NCBI GenBank assembly: GCA_019426215.1
Contig: CM033403.1
Coordinates: 6,966,012-7,030,011 of the forward strand
Reading direction: 5' to 3'
DNA from: Buddleja alternifolia
Lineage: Eukaryota; Streptophyta; Magnoliopsida; Lamiales; Scrophulariaceae
Length of the DNA: 64,000 nucleotides
Part shown: one piece after another, positions 22,139-34,000 of the stretch
How positions within the stretch are numbered: the first letter of the stretch is position 1
Layout of the letters: each line of letters opens with the position of its first letter
Notes under the pieces: model-generated
What the model was told of the DNA's origin: nothing
Database searches by the model: none
Seen by the model: only the letters and a program-made list of their open reading frames with translations
Translations under genes and position numbers: made by a program

Positions 22139-23799
22139 GTTTTATTTATGTTGAAAAGGATTTGATCCTTATCAAGAGAACGTCTAAAATAAATTATTTA
22201 TATTCCACATTTTACATAAATAAAACAACTATCGGTATCCTTAATCTCTAGAGATCACATTTTTGGCATTGACTGCCTTGGGTGTTTTGCTGCATCGGTC
22301 TCAATATTGTCGATTTTGTGAAAATAAACTTTTTTTTTATATAAAAAGTACAAAAAATTATACCAACAGGCGAATATAGCTCGTAGCATATGGCTTCTAT
22401 ACCAAACCTATGTGCCCAGCAACCAAAAATAATATATACGAGTAAACAGTAAAACTCTACACTCTTCACATCAAAATCCTATCTAATTATAAGTACCCCT
22501 TTTTCTCTTGTATTCAATCTTCTTTTCTGGCAACTTATAAATCTGCAGATCCATTTTCAAACTATAAGCATGGTCTTAATGTCTATCAAAACGCTGAAAT
22601 TTCGGGTGTCCTAGTGTATCGAAGGGAAATCTCACTTTCAATCCAACTTCGCAAAATATTCACTGAAACGCGAAATTCCCCAATTTTTTTGTCGAAACTT
22701 CAAATTTCTCAAAATTTAAAATAATATTAAGTTATTTTGCAAAATATATATCCACTGAAATTTCAAGCAAAATTCAAATTTTTTTGAAATATTCGTCGAA
22801 GCCTAAAATTTTCCCAAATTTAAAATAATACTAAATTGTTTATGTTGGAATGAAATATTTCATGTTTAATTATATTACGTAAAAATAAATTTTAAATATT
22901 TTTATTATTTATTTGGCACTACACCTATATATGAAGTAATAAAGCGGAGATTTGAGAGACACTAATGATAGTGATTTTGATCCTCCTAAAAACTCTATGT
23001 GGTTTCGAATTATATATTTGATCAAAATTTTCCGTGGTTGTTTACTGATGTTTTTAAGAGATATAGTCATTACTTTACTATCAAACCTTACATCTTTTAT
23101 ATTTTCGCAACATACTTCAATCATAATAATTAACAAAACTCACGATATATACATCATACACACATTATTATTAATCTAAAAGATGCATGAAGACACCCAA
23201 AATTTCATTTAAAATTTCCAATTATTTTTATGAATTTCTATGATTTCTTAGAGTGGAAATCGAAATTTTGGATACTCTCGAAATTTCTATAAATTTAGTG
23301 CTCTGTTATGTACAACAATATTGATTTTTAATACATTTACTATAAGTATCCCTTATTTGAACTTCCATGCTCTAAATGTATATCTCAACCAGTTTTTTCA
23401 TCTGTGGAACTGAGTGGGCCATTTTGGACACATGTCACCCAAGTGGGTTGTAAACCGTCGGATAATATATGAAAGTGTTATCATTTCATTTTATGACATT
23501 ATCATATACAAATTCAATGGTTCACATATGTAGTTGGGTGATACCAAAGTGGGTGACATGAAATACAACTTCTGCACAAGTTGCATAGACCATTCACAAC
23601 TAAAAAATAGGAGAGTTAAAGTTTCCATCTGGTTTCCACATAGAAAACAATTGCAATATGATTTTGTAAAAACTTACTAAATCTCCCCCTTGTAAATAAT
23701 ATGTGATGTGCAACCAACCAGAAATTGAATGAATGTTTTGGGAATTTAAAATTTATCCCAAACAAGTTTAGTTTCTTTTCTTATCAAAAAAAAAAAAAA
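22139..23799. other. Intergenic DNA 3' of the chitinase
   Basis: A/T-rich with no supported gene. Repeated GAAATTT/AAATTTC motifs between about 22590 and 23300, including GAAATTTCGGGTGTCC and an inverted partner AGACACCCAAAATTTC near 23190, hint at an old foldback repeat. No duplication was found at its ends. Confidence 0.45.
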
Positions 23800-24489
23800 A
23801 AGTTTAGTTTCTTTAAATGCATCCTGAGTTCCTACAAGCTAATCATGATCACTCTTGATAGTGTAACATCCACATTGAGTATACATCCATTTGTTTTGAA
23901 CATACCCTGGTCTGACTCTTTTTTCTACTTTGTCAAGTTTTTTCTATACCCAACTGCAATCATGAGGGGGGTTGTAATCCCTAAAGTCTTGATCTTCAAG
24001 AGTACACACCCAATTCATTTGACCCACAATGTATCATTCTTTTGAGTCAGAGCCCATATTTGTCTCCCAACTAGAGCAATGTTGTATGTTTTACAACTCT
24101 TTATGTTAAGACCACCATTCTTCTTCTTTGTACAGACCTTTTCCAAATTAAGTAAGGCCATTTTCTTATGTTGTTGTTCTGTTTTTCCCATAAGAAGTCC
24201 CTACACTTCTGTTCTATCATTTTCACCACTGATGTGGTAGAATGAATATAGAGGATCAATATACATGTAATGAAAAAAGGATAAGAGTTTATTAATTGTG
24301 CTCTTCTAGCATTAGATAGGTTTCTTGCTGCCCAACAAGTCTATTTCTTACTTTTTCCACTGGAGACATACAATCTATTTTTGACTATTTTGTGGAGGAT
24401 AGAGACACTCTCAAAGATCTAATTGGGAATCCCCCTCTTTGAAACTAGTTATGGTGATAATTGCTTGCTTAGTTTCTTGGGATACCACT

Positions 24490-25428
24490 CTAACAAACAC
24501 ATTGGATTTTAACATGGTAAGCATATAGTCTAGACATCTCAGAGAATCTCCTAAAAGTGCTCAATATAAGTTGAACAAATTCTTTTGTTGCTTTACAAAA
24601 TATCATCAAGTCATCAGCAAAGCATATGTTTATTAATTTTAGTTGTTTGCAAGTAGGATGAAATCTGAAATCTGTTTGTGCTGCTACTATTTTCAAACTT
24701 CTAGTTAAATACTCCATGACAAGAACAAATAAAAGGGGAGAAATAGGATCCCCTACCTCAGTCCTTTTCTACCTGGAAGAAACCATAGCTTTCCCCATTA
24801 AGAAAAAATGAAAAAGTAACAATGGACACCCGCTTCATTTCTCAGTTTGTAAATTTCTAAGGAAATGTCTTCCCTACATTATCTCCTTAAGAAATCCCCA
24901 TTCAACTGAGTCATATGCTTTCCTAATGTCTATTTTTATTAGACATCTAGGATAGATATTCTTCCTACTGTACAATTTGAAAAGTTCTTGACTGATTAGT
25001 ACATTATCTATGATGGGTCACCTTTTTATAAAGGCCACTTAGTTCTCTTTACTATATTTTGTAAGACATGAGGAAATTTTTTTTGTCAACAAATTTTCAA
25101 TGCACTTGTATACAGTGTTATAGCAAGCTATAGGTCTGAATTCACTTGCCACCTGTGGGCTTTGAACTTTTGGTATTAGGGACAATAAAGTGTGATTCAC
25201 TTGTTTTAGTATTTTTCCACTTCTGAAGGATTTAAGAATAACAGCAGTCTCATGTTCCCCTACCACTGACCAATCTAATTTGAAAAAGTCACTACCAAAT
25301 CCATTTGGACTAGGGCTTTTATTGACACATATATCAAACATAGCTTTCTTCACTTCCTCCCTACTAAAAGGTTTAATTAGATCCAATCGACTTACCCAGT
25401 CAATTCTAGATCCTGCTTCAAATACCAT
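24490..25428 (-). pseudogene. LINE reverse transcriptase fragments
   Basis: 25428-25039 encodes the fingers/palm start (SREEVKKAMFDI, SPSPNGFGSDFFK, SLIPKVQSPQ, FRPIACYNTVYK). 24717-24490 contains FADDLMIF, the catalytic Asp pair of non-LTR reverse transcriptases. The two are separated by stops and frameshifts, so no full enzyme is made. Order and spacing fit the plant L1 clade. Confidence 0.82.
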
Positions 25429-25977
25429 ATTCTCTGTTGCTTGGATAGGGCTATTTGTCCAAGGAGCCTTTTATAGTATGCCACAAGGTGGTCTGTCACT
25501 ATCAAGGAGGATAAAGACACTCTCAAGGAGCCATTTCCAATTGTAACCACTATGTTTCTATACTGCTTTTTATTTAATACCACATGGAAATACGTTAAAT
25601 TCTGATCCCCCAGTTTTATCTATGCGAGTAGCTTTCGATTTTTGTTGCAAGAACTTCTCTCAAGTAAGGTTTTTTGGAGCTTCTTTCTCCTGTACCTGCA
25701 TAATTTCATTCATTGGGTCTTGATGGACTAGATTCTATTTCTCCAATAACTCCTCTTTTGCTTGGATAGACGACTTCACTATATCACGATATTGGTTATG
25801 ATTAGGTTGTCTCAATTGCATTATTAGTGTTTTCATTATGTAACCACCTAGAACATTAGTGTACCTTGACCACCTTGACCACAATATTGATCCACCAGTT
25901 GTAGAAATTGTGGAGAATTTGATCACATGATGTAATACTTGATGCATTTTCCTAGGTATCCTGCAGATTTAACTGGA

Positions 25978-26262
25978 TCACCATTGGGCGGTGATTTTAG
26001 ATTCCTTCTGGCAAGAATATAATTTTTCCATAGGAAATTCTACACACCAATTATGCTTAATAAGGACTGTCAATTTTTGAATAAATTCTCCCACCCTCTT
26101 TATGATTGTTATTCCATGAATATAATATTGATATACTTTCCATCTCATCTCTTCAAGTTCACACTGATGAACGTACTCCTTGAAATCAATAAACTCATTA
26201 ATAGTAATAGGGCCACTCCCTATTCTCTCTGAAATATTCAACACACAGTTAAAGTCTACCAA
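25978..26262 (-). pseudogene. LINE endonuclease fragment
   Basis: Starts near the DFN motif (VDFNCVLN) of the APE-type endonuclease of L1 elements, upstream of the reverse transcriptase on the same strand. It is broken by stop codons on both sides. It represents the C-terminal half of the endonuclease and the linker to RT. Confidence 0.65.
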
Positions 26263-27711
26263 GACTTAATAACCTCTTGTGCCAGTTCTTTTAAATCTAT
26301 CCACATCCACATTCTGTCTATAGTGTGGTTATAAGCATAAACAAATGTAATAACAAACTTCTTCTGAGTTGTTATATTTCGTGCCTCACAATGATTAAAA
26401 CTGAGTTATTGTATTCCCACTTGGATATCAAAGAAATCTTTGCTTCATACAATCTAAATTATGCCTCTACGATTATCATCAATATTTGTAACACCTCCCC
26501 CATCCCTGACACTTTATATTGTATACAGTTTCATATTTCTATTTTTTGATTTTGTGTTCTAAAATTCCACATAAACCAATTCTATGTTTATTACGGAGAG
26601 CAATAAACCTCCTCTGTTTACCTGGGTTGTTTAGTCCTCGAACATTCCAAGAAGCTAGATTCTCCATACTAGAAACTGTTACTACTTCATGTTTTACCGT
26701 ATATTGTTGTGCACTTGTGCTTGCACTTGCATTCTCAATTGGTAGTCTAATTTCTTCTTTCTGTTATGGATTTTCCACTTCTAGAAATGTTATTCCAATT
26801 TGACCTTCCTTTAGTTCTTTCTTTATCTACATTAACAGTGCTTGGCTTCTTATCTGTCTCCTTCTTATTTTCTATTATTTCCGTCATCTGTTGGCCTTAG
26901 TTTACCTTTAATGGTTTTGTTTAGGCACCCACATTTGTTTTTCTTTCTTTTTCCTACACACTTGTTTTTCATGCCCGTAACCTCTGACAATGTCTGCATT
27001 TGATTGATTTCAATTTATACTTCACTCTATGTTCTATCACTATACCTCTTTCATTCGCAAAGTGCACCACATTAGGCATGTGATTTAAATCCACCTCAAC
27101 CAGAACTCTGGCATAGTATATCTTCTCTTTTCATTTAATCAGCTGTAATTGGATTCCCAACTAAACTCACAATCTTATTCAAAGAAATACTATTCCAATA
27201 CTTTAAGTCTAGTTCTTCCAATTGAATTCACATTGATACTTTCTCAATTAGCATTTTACTGTAATTCAATTTCTCAGACCACGGTGTAAGTATAGCAAGT
27301 TTGTTATCAAAGTGAAATACTCCTAACTCCATCACTGTATATCTAGAATCTAGCTTTGAAAACGTACTGTAAACACTTTATTAGGCATCATCAACACTTT
27401 TTCTACACCATATTTTCCCCATATTCTTTTGATATAACCTTTCATATCAGGGAATGATGGATTTGCACCCAGGACATAACAACCACTAATGTGATCTAAT
27501 ATTTAATTTCAGATTGCACGTCTTTCACCTCAATTTTGTCCGTCATTTTCCCTAATGTAGGTTTTGGTTTCTTAAATTGTAGCTTGCAACAACATTTCTA
27601 AACTAAGATACATCAAAATTGTCCCATGCAAGACCTGTTTTAACTGGACTAAGGTTTCTTTTCTGCCTTCAGTGATCTCCTCCATCTCTTGTTGCTCTGG
27701 TGATTTACTCT

Positions 27712-28668
27712 TGGTGGTCCCAAGTGGCATATGAAAGGATTTAGAAAGGGGGGGGGGGTCAGGTTGAATAGAACCTAAAGTCTTTTTTTACTTCAAAAAA
27801 TTTTGTATCACTTTTAAGAGTTTGAATGAACGCTTTGTAAGTAAAGCGCTAGGTCAGGCGCTAAAGATAAGATAACTTAGACTTAGTGATTTCGACAGTT
27901 ACCAAAGTAGGGCAATGCTTAAATCGCTTAAGCAAGGTTAGCACAACGAAATTGATTTTTAAGGTTAGCGTTCTTTTAGCCAAATAGTCGCTTAACCATT
28001 TTTAAAGACTTTTTGAAGATATGATGTGAATAGTAAAGTAAAGCAATAAAACAGTAAAATGACACAAGATATGTAAGGTTCACTGGGTGATGTAATCCCA
28101 GCTACGTCCTTCTTCTCCTTTACACTCGAAGGAAATCAACTAAGATGATAATCAAAGAATCACACAGAGGCTTCTATAAAATAGAGGATAAAGAAGATGA
28201 TCTTGAGCTCCTTGATCACACAGACTTCAGCTCCAATGAAGATTTTCTTCAACAAGCTTCTCTCACACAGAAGTGCTGCTTGTAGATCAACAACTTTCTC
28301 ACGCAAATGAAAGAGGTTGAGGCTTTTCGTCATAGGTTTGTTTGATTTTGAGAAGTTCAAACAACTTGGGATATCTCAATAAGAGTGTAGGGTTCTTCTA
28401 TGAAGATGTTTGAGATATCGGTGACTATCTTTGGAATGTATGTGAAAAGCTTGAAGGATTTTGGCTATGGAGTTTATAAGCTTTTCTTAAGAATATTTCA
28501 GCAAAGTTTCGACCTACTTTTTGTGCATATATATATATTTTTTTAAGATCTGCTGAAGGTTATTATTTTTAAAGATTTCTTGGGATTTGTCCGTTGGACA
28601 AATGCAGGCGTGTGTATCTCACGCGACGCGTAAATAGCGCTTTCTTGACATTCCTGAATTTCAAGTTA
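27712..28668 (-). mobile_element. LTR fragment related to the Sirevirus-like LTR
   Basis: In reverse orientation it matches about 53000-53944, the 3' ~950 bp of the LTR at 52446-53944. Shared pieces include TGCCACTTGGGACCACCA at the LTR end, GATGTAATCCCAGCTACGTC and the poly-C/poly-G run. Homology stops exactly after GGACCACCA on both copies, which fixes the LTR 3' end. The first ~550 bp of the LTR are missing. It abuts LINE sequence at 27711. Confidence 0.75.
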
Positions 28669-29361
28669 ATTCTTTATGTGTCAAAGATGAAAAAAAATAT
28701 TATTGTTGTAACATTTTTATGTGTTATTTTTAAAGAAAATTATAGTTGTAATTTCCGAATTGGACAACCCCTTTTTTAAAACTTGCTACGGAATAAGAAT
28801 GTCTTAGCTAAGGAATTTCATAATAATTTAGTAGCTACTTTAATAGGAAATTTCTTGAATTTGTTCCGTGACAGAAAAATTCCGTGCAATGTGTATACGT
28901 AGCTAATTATTCATAACCATTTATGTGTCCGTCTTATTTGGAAATTTTCAATCTATGTGACGGAATATCCATAGCTAATATATCGATAAAATCGTGATTT
29001 CAACTATATAATGCTGAACTTAAATGTTCTAGCCTTAAGGTATGTAATGGTAATTAAAATTATTGCTTATATAAGAATATTTCCATTGTCAAATCATTGG
29101 ACTTTCTAAGATATTATAAGTTAAATTTTCACTGTGTTTAGGGGATTGTCCTTACCATTGTAAGGGATTAATACTCCTCCTATATTACATTTCTTTATGT
29201 TGTAACACCACAAATTGTATGATTTTTCTAATTTTATTAAAATATTTTGGCTCAATGCCAAACCTCAACCTATAGGTGGTTCCTAAAAAATTAAATTGTA
29301 CCCTTAATTATGCATTGGTGAAGGAATGTGTAAGGTAACTTTGACAAAATGGTAGTTAATT
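28669..29361. other. Intergenic DNA with TAGCTACGGAAT-like motifs
   Basis: No gene. Several scattered variants of GCTACGGAAT, TAGCTAAGGAAT and GACGGAATATCCATAGCTA between about 28775 and 28985 look like subterminal repeats of an old transposon. No ends were found. Confidence 0.4.
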
Positions 29362-29727
29362 CACTACTACAGAAATGACCTATAGCAGCGGTTTTTTTTG
29401 GGCCTATTACAGCGATTTTGAACCGCTGCCATAGGTACCGCTACCATAGGTCAAAACCCTATGGCAGCGGTTCTATAGAAACCGCTGCAGTAGGGTGACC
29501 CTATGGCAGCGGTTTCGGCAGAACCGCTGTCATAGGGTCATTTATTCAAAAAAAAAAATTAAATTGGACCCTATGGCAGCGGTTCAGCCGGAACCGCTGT
29601 CATAGGGTCATTTATTCAAAAAAAAAAATTAAATTGGACCCTATGGCAGCGGTTCAGCCGGAACCGCTGCCATAGGGTGGTTTATTTATTTTTTTTAAAT
29701 TTTATTTTATCGTTTATAATGTTGCCA

Positions 29728-30002
29728 TGTTGGAATGACACGAAATTTGCACGGTCATAGCGAAACGGCATTCTGAACAAAACGCAAGACAACTTGCGCT
29801 CTCGTGATTTTAGCGATCCGAGATCGTTTAAGGCCTCAAATACGCGTTTTATTACATAAATACGTATTTTTGTAATAAAACGCATATTTGAGGCCTTAAA
29901 CGATCTCGGATCGCTAAAATCACGAGAGCGCAAGACAAAGTCTTGCATTTTGTTCAGAATGCCGTTTCTCTATGACCTTGTGAATTTCGTGTCATTCCAA
30001 CA
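29728..30002. repeat. ~275-bp palindrome inside CACTA 3
   Basis: The two arms, starting TGTTGGAATGACACGAA and ending TTCGTGTCATTCCAACA, are near-perfect reverse complements around a centre at about 29865 (ATACGTAT). It is homologous to 8725-9004. Within the arms, TTTAAGGCCTCAAAT and GCGATCCGAGATCG are conserved between the elements in similar form. Confidence 0.8.
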
Positions 30003-30039
30003 CCGCAAAATTTCAACCGAGAAATATTTTCATAAATAC

Positions 30040-30560
30040 ACAAATATACGTACACCCACACATACACAAATATACATACACCCATCAACATATACACAAA
30101 TATACATACACCCATCCACATATATACATACACAAATATACACACACCCACACATACACCCATTAACATATACACATATATGCATACACCCATGAACATA
30201 TACACAAATATACATACACCCATCCACATATATACATACACCCACACATACACAAATATAAATACACCCACACATACACAAATATACATACACCCACACA
30301 TATATGCATACACCCACATATACATACATCTATACATACACCCACACATACACAAATATACATACACCCACACAAAATTTCGGCGTTGGCAGAGGTGGGC
30401 GGCGGCGGTCCTATACCGAGAGAAACCGAGAGAGAGAGAAGTAGATCTAAAAATAGAGAGAGAAACCGAGAGGGGCTGCGGACGGCGGAGGCGGTGGTGG
30501 TGAGAGAGAGAGAGAGAGAGAGAGTGAGAGAGTGTGAGAGTGAGAGTGAGAGAGAGGGGG
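30040..30560. repeat. Minisatellite and GAGA/GGCGG simple sequence in CACTA 3
   Basis: 30040-30375 repeats ACACAAATATACATACACCC-type units, then comes GGCGGCGG and (GA)n to about 30560. All long ORFs in this stretch on either strand are repeat artefacts. Confidence 0.8.
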
Positions 30561-31009
30561 GGCCGGTTTGAAATAAACCCGCCCAAATTTTGAACTTTTG
30601 GCAGCGGTTCGGGCAGAACCGCTGCCACAAAGTTCAAAATTTTTTTTTTTTTGACAACTTTTGGCAGCGGTTCGGGCAGAACCGCTGCCAAAAGTCCAAA
30701 TTTTTTTTTTCTTTTTTTTTTATAGGTCCGAACCGAGTACCCCCTATTACAGCAGTTTTCAAAACCGCTGTCATAGGTGCGCTGTAATAGGATTTTTTTG
30801 TGGTAGTGATTGGCATGGTCATTAAAGCGTAATAATATCTTTTTCCTTTGTTTCTTACTGTACTTACACATAATTTAGGTGTTAAGATGAATGTATTTAT
30901 TTTCAATCACTTTAAGAGATTCCATCATTACTAAAGTATTAATATAGTAATTTCACACACTTGTAATTTTATGAAGTTTTACTTTTGCAGGGTATTCATG
31001 CTATTACTC

Positions 31010-34000
31010 TGATAGGTTTGAGTGTGGAGACAAATCAAAGTGCTAAAGGAAGAAGAATTTGAGCTGGAACGACGCTTAGGCACAACCCGACACGTGCCTA
31101 GGCGCAATCCAAATGCTGAGCAGTTGCTACTGCTGGCGGCGCCTAGGCGCCGACACAGTGGCGCCCAGGCGTGGCCAAACTGCGCCTGGGCGTGGGTCCG
31201 ACGCTGGGAGAGTTATTTTGACGCGGTTTTGTGTTATGTTGGCAAATTTTGAGTCACCTACTCAGATTAGGTCATTATAACTTAGTCTCCAAGTGTAGAA
31301 CATATAACTAGATGAAATTCTCTTCATTGTGATTGTATCTCTCTCTCAAGATTGATAAAATCTCTCTGGCATAGGTCCGTGAACGTAGGCAATTTGTCGA
31401 ACCACGTAAAATTGCCGTCTTTTTTTCTTGCTTCTCTTTACTTTTAAGTTCGTTTATGCGCATTGATTCCTAACAACTGGTATCAGAGCCATGGGTTCAA
31501 GCAATCGGTGTGAATCAATGGTGTCTGAAGAAGGAAAAGTGAAGATTGACAAATTTGATGGAAAAGACTTTGGATTTTGGCGAACAAAGATGGAGGATTA
31601 TCTATACCAGAAAAAGCTCCATCAACCGTTGTAGGGGAAGAAGCCTGAAAAGATGTCAGACGAGGATTGGGAGTTATTGGATAGGCAAACCCTAGGAGTC
31701 ATTCGATTGATGTTATCGAGAAACGTGATGTTTAACATCCTAGATCAAAAAACAACAGCGGGTTTGATGAAGGCGTTATCCAATATGTATGAGAAGCCAT
31801 CCGTATCGAATAAAGTCTATCTGATGAGACATTTATTCAATTTGAGGATGATGGACGGAGGATCGGTGACCAACCATATCAACGAGTTCAACGTGATCAT
31901 CACTCAGTTGAGCTTGGTTGATATTAATTTCGAGGACGAGATAAGGGCCTTAATTTTGCTATCTTCATTGCCGGATATTTGGAGTGCGACGGTAACTGCT
32001 GTAAGTAGTTTGTCTAGCCAAAGGAAGTTGAAACTTCAGAAGGTTCGGGATCTGATTTTGAGCGAGGATATTCGCCGGAGGGAATCAGGAGAACTCATGT
32101 CTGCTGCATTGAGTGCGGAAAGCAGAGGAAGAGGTGTTCAACGGGTTGGTCAGAAAGGTAGAGGTCGATCCAAGTCAAAGGGGAGAGGGAAGTCAAAACC
32201 GCGCAAGGAGGCTGATTGCTGGGGCTGCGGGAAGAAAGGCCATTACAAGAGGGATTGTCATGAAAAGGCGGGTCAGAATCAAAACCGGGAACATTAACAA
32301 GCAAATGCAGCAGTAGAAGACGTCGGAGATGCTTCAGTTTGTTGTGTTGACAGTCCAGTCGACCAATGGGTTCTGGACTCAGGTGCGTCGTTCCATGCTA
32401 CTTCATGTAAGAATTATCTAACAAATTATGTTTCTAGAAAATTTGAAAAGGTTTTTCTTGCAGATGATGAACCCTTGGAAATAGTTGGTAAGGGTGAGGT
32501 CACAGTGACGAAGGCACAGGGAATGCAGTTGAAACTGCATAATATGAGACATGTTCCGGGGTTGAGGAAGAATTTGATCTCAATGGGTCAAATTGACAGT
32601 GATGGGTACACTACGGTGTTTGGTGGTGGTGTATGGAAAATCACCAAAGGTAATCTAGTGGTGGCTCGTGGTAAGAAGTCGGGGACTCTGTATACCACAG
32701 AAATAAAGGACTCGTTTGCTGTACTCGAGGCTATAGAGGATGTTCACTTATAGCATAGGCGACTAGGGCATATGAGTGACAAGGGAATGAGAATCATGAC
32801 ATCCAAGAGGAAGTTCCCAATCTCCAAGACGATTGAATTGGGTCTTTGCGAAGACTGTGTGCTTGGGAAACAGAAAAAGGTGAATTTTTCCAAGACGGGT
32901 AGAGAACCGAAGGCAGAGAAATTGGAGCTTGTGCATACTGATGTATGGGGACCGGCTCCCATACAGTCTCTTGGAGGGTCGAGATATTATGTTACCTTCA
33001 TTAATGATTCCACTCGAAAGGTATGGGTCTATTCTTTGAAAAATAAGTCGGATGTGTTTAATACCTTTAGGAATGGAAGGCAGAAGTCGAGAATGAAACA
33101 GGTTGAGATTGAAGTGTCTGAGGTCAGATAATGGCGGGGAGTATGATAGCTAAGAGTTCAAAGACTATTGTGCAGAGAATGGGATCAAGATGATCAAGAC
33201 CATTCCGAGGACTCCGCAGCAGAATGGGATTGCAGAGCGGATGAATAGAACATTGAATGAACGAGCTAGGAGCATGAGGCTTTACTCCGGGTTGCCAAAG
33301 ACGTTTTGGACTGATGCAGTGAGCACGATGGCTTACCTCATCAACCGGGGACCTTCAGTACCGTTGGACTTCAAAATACCGGATGAGGTTTGGTTTGGAA
33401 AGGAGGTAAATTTATCGCATTTAAAAATTTGGTTGTTTATCTTATGTCTTGCGAAGTTCTGATGACAGGGATAAGTTAGATCCTAAGGCACAGAAGTGCA
33501 TCTTTATTGGCTATGGAGGAGAGAGTTTTGGGTATCGGTTCTGGGATTGCCAAAACAACAAAATCATGAGGCATAAGAATGTCACGTTCAATGAAAATGT
33601 GCTTTACAAGGATAGACTTGGAGCAGAGACTGAGGAAAATGAGAAACCAAAGGCGATATTGGAAGAGATCACTCTAGACGAGGTTGCTAGGAATGACACT
33701 GGAATAGGATCAAGGATGATCCGAACACTCCACCGCCAACTTTGAGAAGATCGAGTAGAACTCCTAAATCAAACATGAGGTATTCCCCTTCCTTACACTA
33801 TTTAATTTTGACGGATTCGGGTGAACCCGAGTCGTACAAAGAGGCGATGAGTGTAGGAGATTTTCTCAAGTGGGAGCTAGCCATGAAGGATGAAATGAGC
33901 TTGCTTGAGAGAACTAGCACTTGGAGGTTGACTGAGTTATCGAAGGGGAAATGATCTTTGCAGAATAAGTGGGTATTCCCAGTTAAGGATGAACCGGATG

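Larger units (their letters stand above)
23800..27711 (-). mobile_element. Degenerate L1-type LINE
   Basis: On the minus strand the order is ORF1 with a DUF4283-like region (about 27600-27100, IWGKYGVEKVLMMPNK) and a decayed zinc knuckle (KCRHCQ, near 27000). Next come endonuclease pieces (25978-26262, DFNCVLNISERIGSG), reverse transcriptase (25428-24490) and a C-terminal zf-RVT-like region (RDFLWEK near 24200). Stops and frameshifts are frequent throughout. No A-tail or target duplication could be fixed at the 3' end. The 5' end is cut by the LTR fragment at 27712. Confidence 0.82.
29362..30808. mobile_element. Non-autonomous CACTA element 3 (1447 bp)
   Basis: Left end CACTACTACAGAAATGACC, right end TTTTTTGTGGTAGTG, with the 3-bp duplication ATT (29359-29361 and 30809-30811). 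Subterminal repeats read GGCAGCGGTTC...GAACCGCTGCCA, a variant of the CAGCGGTT motif of CACTA 1 and 2. It contains the same palindrome (29728-30002), minisatellite (30040-30375) and GGCGG/GAGA patch as CACTA 1, but no TRIM and no transposase. Confidence 0.85.

Noticed and set aside
22590..23205. Foldback transposon with GAAATTTCGGGTGTCC arms
   Set aside because: The inverted match is short and no target duplication was found; it may be chance in A/T-rich sequence.
23725..24045. Plus-strand ORF near the LINE 3' end
   Set aside because: It is antisense to the LINE C-terminal region, whose minus-strand motifs account for the sequence.
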